From contig CAJGCH010000002.1 in NCBI GenBank assembly GCA_904501845.1, positions 1 to 30,121 of the forward strand: a stretch of DNA of 30,121 nucleotides. The letters are read 5' to 3'. Positions 1 through 7,415 of this stretch are shown in pieces. The notes beneath the pieces are model-generated. The model saw nothing but the letters and a program-made list of their open reading frames with translations. It made no database searches and was not told where the DNA came from. Position numbers and translations under genes: made by a program. The DNA comes from an uncultured Bacillaceae bacterium (GTDB lineage: Bacteria; Bacillota; Bacilli; Bacillales; Pradoshiaceae). Within the stretch, counting starts at the first letter, position 1. The number at the start of each line of letters is the position of its first letter.

Positions 1-2952
1 GACTCCAGATCCAGAGCGTGTGTCTGCTGCTTGGAAGGTGATCGTTTTTGTCTCATCTTCATATTTCAGTTTTGAGACGGTTGGTGCTGTATTATCTACG
101 AGAACAGGCATTTTGAATACTTGCGGCTGTTTGCCTTCATAGTCAATAGTTGATTTAACTTGATAGTAATACAAGCCTTCGGTGACCAGTTTGTTATTGG
201 CCTTTCCATCCCACTTTGTCATGGCTTGGTTAAAGGAAACAGGAACAGGAGAAGAGGCATAGTAATTCTTCCGTTGATACTTGTCTGTGAATAATTTCCG
301 CAGCACTTTGCCTTTGGAATCCACGATAGAGTACTCCACTGTTTTGGCGTTGCGCAAGAAGGATAGGGCAGGTGCTGCTGTATCATATACACCATCTGCA
401 TTTGGCGAGAAGGCGATTTTCTCCGGATTCAATGTGTCATTGAATGGGTCAACTCCGTAATACTCGCCGGTCACAGGATCAGCCATACCGGTAGCTCCAT
501 AGAAGGAATCCGGTTCATTTGGCATGGGATCGATGATATTGGCTTTATTCCAATCTCCCTTAAAGCCGACAAATGGAACAGATAGCGTCGGCAAGGAATC
601 TTCCTTGTTCTTCGCTTTTAAGAAGACAAAGCCTTCCGTGAAGTACCCATTTTTGAATGCCTTCTCAAGATCTGATTTGGCATTTTTTAAATTGATGGTA
701 ATAGTGAAGTCCTTTGATTTCCCTGCTTTAATGGTTAATGTCTTATCAGACGTGACAACTGCTTTTGCGATTTCTTGAGGTGTTAAATCATTGAAGAGTG
801 CGCCGCCTGATTCATAGAGGGCATCTGTCAATACGCTCGTGTCGACCGTATAGGTCGCATCCTTTTTGCTGAAGTTGGTCGCTGTTAGTGTGAAGGAGAA
901 TTGGTCCTTCGTGATTTCCTTTAAGGTGACTTTTCCTACGTCCGTACCCTTTTGGACAACATAGACTGGAGTATGGATGGCTGAGTTTAGCTGCATCACG
1001 CCTGCACCTTGTCTGCGCGGTGAATAATAGGTCTTGCCTTCTGGGTCCTTGATGGTTGCTGATGTGTTCATTAATAAAGTTTTCGCGCGCTGAACCTTAT
1101 CTTTGCCAGTTAGCTTAGGGAAGATTTCTTCTACATATTGAAGGACTAATGCTGAACCGCCGGAAACATGCGGGGCGGCCATGGACGTTCCGCTCATAAC
1201 ACCGTATTTATCATTATTTAGGGTGGAATAAATCTTCCCGCCTGGTGCCGTGATCTCAGGCTTGAAATCAAGGTTAGGCGTTACACCCCAAGAAGTGAAG
1301 GTGGATAGGTGGCCTGCTGACGTGTTTTCCAGCTGAATCATGTCCCCGGTGAATTGGACTGTTCCAGTGCCGCCTGCTTCAATTATTTTCTCTTCAAATT
1401 TTGTTCCATCGCTCACGCGTAAGGAAACGAGCGGGATTGTTGGGTTGTTTAAGGCCATGCTGACGAAGTCGCCGTGAGCAGCTGTTCCTCTTACGATGAT
1501 ACCGCTCGCTCCAGCACTCTCCGCTTGCTTCTGGATCTCTCCGTAATTTGGGTTTGCTGCGCTTCGGACGGCAAACACAATCTTGCCTGTAACGTCCTTG
1601 CCCTCATATTTATCTGGGGCACCATCTCCGACATAAACGACTTCCTGTTCAGCTTTTTTGAAAACATCAAGCGGGATAGGGGAGGCCTGTGTTTTATATC
1701 CTGCCTCATATGGGACACCGCCGATTGTGAAGATGAACTTATCGACAAGGACATGCGTGTTTTCAAGTGATGCAACAGAAAGGGAATCCTTCGACAGACT
1801 TGGCGCACCGACTAAGCCGATATCCGGGTTAGAGGCGAGCGGGTCATGGTACCCATCTGAGAACTGGGCAGAGTTCCCGGCAGAGATGGACATGAGGACA
1901 CCATTCTGTACGGCTCTTTCAATTGCCTTTTGCTCAGGTTCTTCCGGGTTTTGGAAGGCACCTGTTGAACCTAGGCTCATATTGATGACATCGGCGCCAA
2001 GCAAGATGGCATCATCAATCGCCTTAATGTAGATATCTCCCCAAGTAGACGGCATGGCTGCGTCATTTCCGAAAACTTTCAGCGCCAATAATTGTGTTTC
2101 AGGAGCAATTCCCTTGATGCCGCCTGTTTCCTTTTGGCCATTAGCGCCAACCGTTCCGCCGACATGCATCCCATGCATAGATGCATCTGGACCGAGGTCG
2201 AGGATTTCTTGGTTTTTGTCATAATAATTGTAGCCATATGGAACCTTGACTGTGTGGTATTTGCCTGGAAGCTTGTTCGTGGAGATAGATGCTTTCACAT
2301 CATTTTCAGATAGTTTAGCTGATTCTTCGTCGGTAAGGACCATATCCTTATGACTTGGGTCAATTCCGGTATCAACGACGCCGACAACCGTGCCGGTACC
2401 ATCATATCCTTCTACCCAGGTCTCTTCAGCTTGGACAATATCTCCGCTTGAAACCATATCCGGTTTCGCTTTTGGACGTTCATATTCATTAGCGATGGAA
2501 ACGGATGATACATTGGACAGGCTTTCGATATCTGGAATGTCAGAAACCTTTACCTCTCCGCTGACACCGTTAGCAACGACTGTGAAGGAATTTTCTACGG
2601 TGAATTTAATGTTCTTTTTCTTGATGGAGGAGAGAAGGCTTGATTGCTCCTCTTTCACAGGAGATTGCAGAGCGTTTTGCTTAGATTTGGATAATTCCTT
2701 GAAAAGGACACCCTGCTCTGTCGCGTATTCGATTGCTGGTGTTCCTTCTAGTTCAATGATGACTCGAACCTTTTCATTTGGATCATCAAATTGGCTTAAA
2801 TCTAGCTTCGTTTTTGCTTTGCCGTCAAGAGAGCCGGAGCTTTTTTGATTATCTGTATTGGCGCTCGCACCCCCAAGACCAAACAATAGATTCGAGAGTA
2901 ATAGAATAACCGCTAAAAGAATAGCTGATCCTTGTTTGAACATGTTTTTCAA
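1..2952 (-). CDS. Secreted subtilisin-like serine protease (S8, Vpr/cell-envelope proteinase type), C-terminus cut by window edge
   Basis: Open frame of 984 codons running off the left edge, so the C-terminus is missing. The start is a TTG at 2952, 8 nt after a GAGGAGG ribosome site; the ATG three codons later is too far from it. Residues 1-31 are a signal peptide (basic start, Leu/Ile core, cleavage after A-S-A). A propeptide/I9 inhibitor-like region follows to about residue 160. The subtilase domain has D194 (VVDTGID), H260 (HGMHV), N360 of the oxyanion hole (SAGN) and S590 (GTSMAAPHVSGG). A PA domain is inserted at about 410-530. After the catalytic core comes RQGAG and an Fn3_5-like region (LSVPFVGFKGDWN) typical of lactocepin/C5a-peptidase-type proteases. 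The frame is unbroken, so it is probably active. Role inferred: extracellular protein degradation. It is divergent from the lia genes and shares a 308-nt spacer with them. Confidence 0.93.
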   Translation of the reverse strand, partial: MKNMFKQGSAILLAVILLLSNLLFGLGGASANTDNQKSSGSLDGKAKTKLDLSQFDDPNEKVRVIIELEGTPAIEYATEQGVLFKELSKSKQNALQSPVKEEQSSLLSSIKKKNIKFTVENSFTVVANGVSGEVKVSDIPDIESLSNVSSVSIANEYERPKAKPDMVSSGDIVQAEETWVEGYDGTGTVVGVVDTGIDPSHKDMVLTDEESAKLSENDVKASISTNKLPGKYHTVKVPYGYNYYDKNQEILDLGPDASMHGMHVGGTVGANGQKETGGIKGIAPETQLLALKVFGNDAAMPSTWGDIYIKAIDDAILLGADVINMSLGSTGAFQNPEEPEQKAIERAVQNGVLMSISAGNSAQFSDGYHDPLASNPDIGLVGAPSLSKDSLSVASLENTHVLVDKFIFTIGGVPYEAGYKTQASPIPLDVFKKAEQEVVYVGDGAPDKYEGKDVTGKIVFAVRSAANPNYGEIQKQAESAGASGIIVRGTAAHGDFVSMALNNPTIPLVSLRVSDGTKFEEKIIEAGGTGTVQFTGDMIQLENTSAGHLSTFTSWGVTPNLDFKPEITAPGGKIYSTLNNDKYGVMSGTSMAAPHVSGGSALVLQYVEEIFPKLTGKDKVQRAKTLLMNTSATIKDPEGKTYYSPRRQGAGVMQLNSAIHTPVYVVQKGTDVGKVTLKEITKDQFSFTLTATNFSKKDATYTVDTSVLTDALYESGGALFNDLTPQEIAKAVVTSDKTLTIKAGKSKDFTITINLKNAKSDLEKAFKNGYFTEGFVFLKAKNKEDSLPTLSVPFVGFKGDWNKANIIDPMPNEPDSFYGATGMADPVTGEYYGVDPFNDTLNPEKIAFSPNADGVYDTAAPALSFLRNAKTVEYSIVDSKGKVLRKLFTDKYQRKNYYASSPVPVSFNQAMTKWDGKANNKLVTEGLYYYQVKSTIDYEGKQPQVFKMPVLVDNTAPTVSKLKYEDETKTITFQAADTRSGSGV

Positions 2953-3260
2953 TCCGATTTCCTCCTCTTTAGTGTTGATAGATAAAAGAATATGAGCCTC
3001 CTTTTCATAGGTATGTAGTTGGAGTCATAGGACTACCAATATGTTAAATTTACCATTTTGATTCTTATATATAAAGTAAAATTTGTAAATATTTAGTATA
3101 TTAAGAATTTTGGTGGGGAAGCATGTGGTTCCTTTATTCCTTTTGGCACGTAAAAGTCTCAGAACTTTCTCAGTCTCGAGACCTAGTTAAAAATCAAGCT
3201 CAAGGTCGTTATCTGAAAAAGGGAATCCAGCTAAACTTGAACTATAAGGAGGGAAATAAA
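2953..3260. other. Divergent intergenic region between the protease and liaI
   Basis: A 308-nt spacer with no convincing gene. The left two thirds are very AT-rich and must hold the minus-strand protease promoter, but I see no clear -35/-10 pair for it. The right third holds the repeats described separately as a candidate LiaR site. An open frame joins this region to liaI from 3123, but it has no ribosome site and the real liaI start is at 3261. Confidence 0.6.
3154..3214 (+). promoter_or_regulatory. Candidate LiaR-dependent promoter region of liaIH
   Basis: Two TCTCAG hexamers begin 11 bp apart (3157 and 3168, one helical turn) and run into a perfect 10-bp palindrome GTCTCGAGAC at 3173-3182. 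Downstream, TTAAAA (3187-3192) and TTATCT (3209-3214) are spaced 16 bp as a weak -35/-10 pair, as expected of an activator-dependent promoter. That LiaR (gene at 6099) is the protein bound here is inferred from position and from B. subtilis, where LiaR acts upstream of liaI. I did not match it to a stored consensus. Confidence 0.4.
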
Positions 3261-3605
3261 ATGAAAAATATCGGAATACTCATCATAGCGCTTATCGCCG
3301 GCTTTATTGTCATCGGCAATTTAGGGTCAATCCTCATCTTGGCGATTTCAGTGGGGGCGCTCTATTTGGTCTCTAAGCAGTATTTAAAGGCTGTGACTCA
3401 AAACGAAAAGATCATTTGGGGCATCATCGGGCTCATTATCTTGATTGCTGCCATTAGCAATTTGCCGGCATTCATTGGTCTAGCCGCCATGGTTCTGCTC
3501 TATTATTTCTATAAGAATTATAAGGAAGAGAAGAAGGAGAAGGTGAGCTATGAAGACCCGTTTAAGAAGTTCGAGAAAGAATGGGAAGAATTAAGCAAAA
3601 AATAA
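3261..3605 (+). CDS. liaI: LiaI-like small membrane protein
   Basis: 114 residues. The start is ATG 3261 after AAGGAGGG with 7-nt spacing; the longer frame back to 3123 lacks a ribosome site. Two hydrophobic blocks lie at about residues 4-41, probably two short helices around a G-N-L-G turn, and a third hydrophobic stretch at about 51-80. A strongly charged tail (KKEKVSYEDPFKKFEKEWEELSKK-type, Lys/Glu rich) ends the protein. This resembles the LiaI-LiaF-like transmembrane region. In B. subtilis, LiaI is the membrane anchor for the phage-shock-type protein LiaH and the pair is strongly induced by lipid-II-binding antibiotics. The charged tail is a plausible cytoplasmic contact for the LiaH-like protein encoded 20 bp downstream. 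Assignment rests on topology and gene order more than on clear sequence identity. Confidence 0.72.
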   Translation: MKNIGILIIALIAGFIVIGNLGSILILAISVGALYLVSKQYLKAVTQNEKIIWGIIGLIILIAAISNLPAFIGLAAMVLLYYFYKNYKEEKKEKVSYEDPFKKFEKEWEELSKK

Positions 3606-3625
3606 GAAGAGGAGTGCTGGATGCT

Positions 3626-4249
3626 ATGACAGATTTGTTCACGAAATTAAAGAGGACATTGGAAGCGGATTTATACGCAGTAATGGAAACAAAGGATAAG
3701 AAGCATCCTTTGTTTAAGCTGAATCAATATTTGCGGGAATCAGAGATTGAGGTCAGGCAAGTGCAGCGGTTGATGGAGCGGCAGTATCGTTTGAAGGAGG
3801 AAGTAAAACGCGAGCATCAGACAGCCCTTGAGATGGCGCAAAAACGCAAAGGTCAAGCCGAGATTGCAGGCAGTACAGAGGGGGCTCGGGAGCTTTATGA
3901 GTATGCGGTTCGTGAACAGACGATTTATGAGGACCGGGCATCACGCCTTGAGCATATGCTTGTGCAAATCGATCTTGACCTCAAACAGCTTGAAGATAAA
4001 TTCACCACAATGAAGCAGAGCTTGAAGGATATGCATATTAAACGGCTTGAATTAATGGGGCAGGATAATTTGGCCAAGGTGCATGGGAAGATGGAAGAAC
4101 TGCTTGAAAAGGGAAGGGTTCCTAATGGAAAAAGGAAATCTTCAGACAGAGACAGTGATGCCTTGGACATGCGGGTTAGGGCAAACCATTATGGAATGAT
4201 CATGGATACACGTCTTGCTGCCATGGAGAAAGAGGCGAAAAAAGAGTAA
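3626..4249 (+). CDS. liaH: PspA/IM30-family phage-shock protein (LiaH-like)
   Basis: 207 residues from ATG 3626, preceded by AGAAGAGGAG. An in-frame GTG at 3614 and an ATG at 3581 inside liaI are less likely starts. The protein is almost wholly helical and charged, with heptad-like coiled coil from about residue 30 to 150, including a conserved-looking start (LFKLNQYLRESEIEV) that matches the PspA/LiaH pattern of an N-terminal helix followed by a long hairpin. There is no signal peptide and no membrane segment. It is slightly shorter than B. subtilis LiaH (about 225 aa). PspA proteins form large oligomers that bind stressed membranes. Gene order after the LiaI-like anchor supports the same role here. 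Family membership is secure, orthology to LiaH less so. Confidence 0.82.
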   Translation: MTDLFTKLKRTLEADLYAVMETKDKKHPLFKLNQYLRESEIEVRQVQRLMERQYRLKEEVKREHQTALEMAQKRKGQAEIAGSTEGARELYEYAVREQTIYEDRASRLEHMLVQIDLDLKQLEDKFTTMKQSLKDMHIKRLELMGQDNLAKVHGKMEELLEKGRVPNGKRKSSDRDSDALDMRVRANHYGMIMDTRLAAMEKEAKKE

Positions 4250-4281
4250 GGAATTAGGCTGGAAAGATGGTATGCTAATAG

Positions 4282-4323
4282 ATAGGGCGCAGGTTTTGTT
4301 ACTTGTGCCTTATCGGACTTTTT
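4282..4323 (+). terminator. Hairpin between liaH and liaF (leaky terminator or processing site)
   Basis: Twelve bases at 4282-4293 pair with 4302-4313 (9 Watson-Crick pairs and 3 G-U pairs, 8-nt loop), followed after 5 nt by a run of five T (4319-4323). The T-run is not directly next to the stem, so it is at best a weak terminator. It would give more liaIH than liaFSR transcript, as known in B. subtilis where liaIH is the main product and readthrough supplies the regulators. Confidence 0.5.
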
Positions 4324-4339
4324 GGTAGGGGGCAATAAT

Positions 4340-5065
4340 ATGTCAGGGTCTAAGGAACAATCACAATTAAAGCTCATATTAGTTGGCATATTGATTGCAG
4401 GCTTGTTCGAAATTATTTTCATCCGCTTCGATGAGCTGCTTTTTAGTGGAATTGTTGCTCTAGTATGCCTGTATTATGGATATAAGAAATACGCTACCTT
4501 GACTGGAAAGATTGTTTTATGGGTTGGTATTTTCTATGCAATATCCGGGCTGATCGGCTTATTCGTCGTGCGTGCTATTATTTTTATTTTTTTACTATTT
4601 TTTCTTCTCCATTACTTGCAAAAAAGACGAAAGCCTGCTGAGATTACACCTTCCTTTAAAGGATATGAGGAAACAAATCTTGTGACGGTTCATGGGCTGG
4701 TTTCAAGCCGCTTATTTGGAAATCAATCCACACCTGAAGAGATTTATGAGTGGGATGATATCAATGTGGCAGTTGGATTTGGGGATGTGGTGATTGATTT
4801 AAGCAATACAGTACTCCCGAAAGAAGAATCCATCATTGCCATTCGCAATATTGCTGGGAATGTGGAGATCCTTATTCCGCATGATATTAGCATAAAGCTC
4901 TCCCATACGGCACTATATGGGTCCGTACGCTTATTTGACCAAGAAAAGCGGGATATCCGTAATCAGCAGATTGCCTATAAGACGGAGGGATATGAGGAAT
5001 CGAGCAGCCGCATCAAAATCGTGACCTCTATCGGTGCAGGAAGCATCGTGGTGAGGCGGGTATGA
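4340..5065 (+). CDS. liaF: LiaF, membrane inhibitor of the LiaSR two-component system
   Basis: 241 residues, the same length as B. subtilis LiaF. The start is ATG 4340, 7 nt after TAGGGGG; an in-frame TTG at 4322 would put the ribosome site inside the gene. The N-terminal half has about four hydrophobic helices (residues 11-90). The soluble C-terminal half is the LiaF-like domain: a repeating beta pattern with GFGDVVIDLSNTVLP near residue 147 and SLTALYGSVRL-like turns near 190. LiaF keeps LiaS inactive until the envelope is damaged. The stop codon overlaps the liaS start (ATGA at 5062-5065), so the two are translationally coupled and made in fixed ratio. Confidence 0.93.
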   Translation: MSGSKEQSQLKLILVGILIAGLFEIIFIRFDELLFSGIVALVCLYYGYKKYATLTGKIVLWVGIFYAISGLIGLFVVRAIIFIFLLFFLLHYLQKRRKPAEITPSFKGYEETNLVTVHGLVSSRLFGNQSTPEEIYEWDDINVAVGFGDVVIDLSNTVLPKEESIIAIRNIAGNVEILIPHDISIKLSHTALYGSVRLFDQEKRDIRNQQIAYKTEGYEESSSRIKIVTSIGAGSIVVRRV

Positions 5066-6102
5066 GCATTATTAAACGCCAGATTCTTATCTGTCTGACC
5101 ATTTCCGTTATCGTCGTGATTGTTGTGGCCGGGACTTATTATTATGTGTTCAAACCATCTGACTGGCAGCCTTTTTACGAGAAAGAGATTTATCATATTC
5201 CATTCATTTTGTTTGTCCCGAGTGCTGCCATTGTGATTGGATTATTATTCGGGATTGGAAGCGGATCTTTTTATAGAGGTGAGATCAAGAGTCTTGATGA
5301 ATCAATCTATAAGGTGAAAAAAGGAGAGAGCATCGAGCAGGGGAGGGAATTGCGGATTACGGATATCCAGGAAGCTGCGGAGAAATTACTCGATGTGCAG
5401 AACGCCATGCTCGAGCAGGTAAGACGGACGCAGCTCCTCGCCACTGAGAAGACCCAGGAGCAGGAAAAGCTCGTTCAAAGCATGGTGAAGGAGGAGCGGA
5501 ACAGGCTGGCAAGGGAATTGCATGATTCCGTCAGCCAGCAGCTTTTTGCGGCCTCAATGCTCATCTCTGCGATTAATGAGACCCCTGATGCACCTCATGA
5601 ATGGCAGACAAAGCAATTGAAGCTTACCGAGGGAATGATTCAGCAGTCCCAGCTTGAAATGCGTGCCCTTCTTCTTCACTTGCGCCCAGTACAGCTAAAG
5701 GGTAAACGCCTGAAAGAAGGGGTTGATGACCTCTTGCATGAACTGAAGCAAAAGGTTCCGTTTGATGTTCGCTGGAATGTGGATGATTTGCTATTGGAGA
5801 AGGGAGTCGAGGATCATCTTTTCCGTATCCTCCAGGAATCGGTCTCGAATACTCTTCGTCACGCGAAGGCAAGCAGGTTGGATATATATATCGTTAAGCA
5901 TGAGCAATCAGTTATTTTACGGGTCATTGATGATGGCAAGGGCTTTGACACAACGTCGGCAAAATCGGGTTCCTACGGATTGCAAAACATGCGTGAGCGG
6001 GCTCTCGAGATTGGCGGTGCCTTCAAGATTATATCTTTTCCAAATCAAGGGACACGTGTGGAAGTGCGGGTTCCAATCGTGAACGTGGGGGATAGCAAAT
6101 GA
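5062..6102 (+). CDS. liaS: LiaS, NarL-type membrane sensor histidine kinase
   Basis: 346 residues. Two membrane helices (about 7-27 and 47-67) bracket a very short outside loop of some 20 residues, the intramembrane-sensing type. A linker with HAMP-like and coiled-coil character leads to the HisKA_3 dimerisation domain: ERNRLARELHDSVSQQLFA with H154 as phosphate acceptor. The HATPase domain follows, with an N box (LFRILQESVSNTLRHAKA), DDGKGFD and GSYGLQNMRERA. LiaS autophosphorylates on envelope stress and passes phosphate to LiaR. It is translationally coupled at both ends: ATGA with liaF and ATGA with liaR. Confidence 0.95.
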   Translation: MSIIKRQILICLTISVIVVIVVAGTYYYVFKPSDWQPFYEKEIYHIPFILFVPSAAIVIGLLFGIGSGSFYRGEIKSLDESIYKVKKGESIEQGRELRITDIQEAAEKLLDVQNAMLEQVRRTQLLATEKTQEQEKLVQSMVKEERNRLARELHDSVSQQLFAASMLISAINETPDAPHEWQTKQLKLTEGMIQQSQLEMRALLLHLRPVQLKGKRLKEGVDDLLHELKQKVPFDVRWNVDDLLLEKGVEDHLFRILQESVSNTLRHAKASRLDIYIVKHEQSVILRVIDDGKGFDTTSAKSGSYGLQNMRERALEIGGAFKIISFPNQGTRVEVRVPIVNVGDSK

Positions 6103-6740
6103 TAAAGGTAATATTAATAGATGATCATGAAATGGTGAGGATTGGCGTCTCTGCCTATTTGTCCTCCCTTGCGGATATTGATGTGGCAGGTGAGGCAGGA
6201 AGCGGCGAGGAAGGTGTTGCCTTGGCGCTTTCCTTGCGGCCGGACATCATCTTGATGGATTTGGTCATGCCAGGCATGGATGGCATCGAGGCAACGAAGC
6301 GCATTATTGCTGACTGGCCAGAAGCCAAAATTATCATCGTCACAAGCTTCATAGATGACGAGAAGGTTTATCCTGCGTTAGAGGCAGGCGCCATCAGCTA
6401 TATGCTTAAGACATCAAAGGCAAGTGAGATTGCTGCATCTATCAGGGATACGTACAATGGCCAAACTGTTCTTGAGCCTGAAGTTACTGATAAATTAATG
6501 GCCAAGCTGAGAAAGCCAAAAACACAGGCATTACATGAAGAATTGACGGGCAGGGAAAGGGAGATCCTCCAGCTGATGGCGAAAGGAAAATCGAATCAAG
6601 AAATCGCGGATGAATTGTTCATCGCCATCAAAACGGTTAAAACACATGTAAGTAATATCCTGTCCAAATTACAGGTGCAAGACCGGACACAGGCCGTTAT
6701 ATACGCATTTCAGCATCATTTAGTGGAAGTGGAGGAGTAA
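6099..6740 (+). CDS. liaR: LiaR, NarL/FixJ-type response regulator
   Basis: 213 residues. The receiver domain (1-120) has acidic D8/D9, the phosphoacceptor D54 (ILMDLVMPGMDG), the switch Thr/Ser at TSF (about 81) and Lys in MLKTSKA (about 104). The C-terminal LuxR-type helix-turn-helix spans about 145-210 (LTGREREILQLMAKGKSNQE, then KTVKTHVSNILSKL). The ATG overlaps the liaS stop. Expected target is the liaI promoter about 2.9 kb upstream, which would make a positive loop if readthrough past the 4282-4323 hairpin occurs. Confidence 0.95.
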   Translation: MIKVILIDDHEMVRIGVSAYLSSLADIDVAGEAGSGEEGVALALSLRPDIILMDLVMPGMDGIEATKRIIADWPEAKIIIVTSFIDDEKVYPALEAGAISYMLKTSKASEIAASIRDTYNGQTVLEPEVTDKLMAKLRKPKTQALHEELTGREREILQLMAKGKSNQEIADELFIAIKTVKTHVSNILSKLQVQDRTQAVIYAFQHHLVEVEE

Positions 6741-6797
6741 TCCTTCGCTTTTTTGTTTACAAGAGATAGACAATAGCTTCTTCTTAAATAGGCACAA

Positions 6798-6850
6798 AAG
6801 GCTGCCCGCCAAAGCCTTTGGAAACGGACTTTGGCAGGACAGCCTTATTT
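6798..6850. terminator. Bidirectional terminator between liaR and the DUF1641 gene
   Basis: Arms AAGGCTG (6798-6804) and CAGCCTT (6840-6846) pair perfectly, and CCAAAG (6809-6814) pairs with CTTTGG (6829-6834) inside, with one interior mismatch region and a loop of about 14 nt. A/T-rich flanks on both sides let it act for liaR (+) and for the fdhF-DUF1641 transcript (-), whose stop codon is only 3 nt away. Confidence 0.8.
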
Positions 6851-7415
6851 AATCACGTTTGTGCATGGTGCCTTCGTAATCACGTGTTCTTTCTTTCTGA
6901 ACGGCTTGTTCCTCAGGCGGCTGGGTATTTCGTTCGAGGTCTTCTGTGTCCTGTCCCATTCCGCGCAGGAAATCGAGTAATAAACCAACGGCGCGATTGA
7001 CTTCCGGGTCCTTTAGGGTTTTGGCAAAACCGAGATAACTGATTGGCTTTTCCTGTTCTTTGTTCTCGGACATTCGGGCGACACCGGCATTTAATTTTAC
7101 CACAAATGGCTCAAGCTGCTTGACGTTAATCGTACCTAGGACGCCGACCAATAGCAGCATATTTTTGAGAAGATTCGTTGCTTCCGGATTATCGAGCGCT
7201 TTGATGATGGTATGGAGTACCTTATCCCCTTCAGCGAATAAGCTAGTGGCCATTGTGAGTACACCGCGGTTGTTCATCTGCTTCAGCAAATCAATCGTTT
7301 CAAGAATGGCATCCTTATTGTCTAAAAGAGCTGTTTCAATTTCGCGCAAATCCTGTGCCCGTTTCTCCTCTTCCGTTAATTCAAGCTTGACGACATTTTT
7401 GATTGCCTTAGCCAT
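6849..7415 (-). CDS. DUF1641 family protein, formate dehydrogenase partner (YjgD/YrhD-like)
   Basis: 188 residues, acidic and helical, with no signal peptide, metal motif or clear membrane anchor. One moderately hydrophobic stretch (NMLLLVGVLGTINVKQLEPF, about residues 85-104) and the KDPEVNRAVGLLLDFLRGMG signature near 133-152 fit DUF1641. The start overlaps the formate dehydrogenase stop by 8 bp, so the two are co-translated. In Bacillus the DUF1641 gene regularly follows this type of formate dehydrogenase and is believed to be a subunit or attachment factor. The C-terminal 35 residues are polar and probably disordered. Function beyond partnership is not known to me. Confidence 0.85.
   Translation of the reverse strand: MAKAIKNVVKLELTEEEKRAQDLREIETALLDNKDAILETIDLLKQMNNRGVLTMATSLFAEGDKVLHTIIKALDNPEATNLLKNMLLLVGVLGTINVKQLEPFVVKLNAGVARMSENKEQEKPISYLGFAKTLKDPEVNRAVGLLLDFLRGMGQDTEDLERNTQPPEEQAVQKERTRDYEGTMHKRD

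Noticed and set aside
1491..2848. Several plus- and minus-strand open frames of 100-150 codons
   Set aside because: They overlap the unbroken protease frame, which has a full catalytic triad; none has a motif.
3123..3260. Extended N-terminus of the LiaI-like protein
   Set aside because: No ribosome site at 3123, the extra residues are polar and unlike the family, and the stretch holds the promoter-like repeats.
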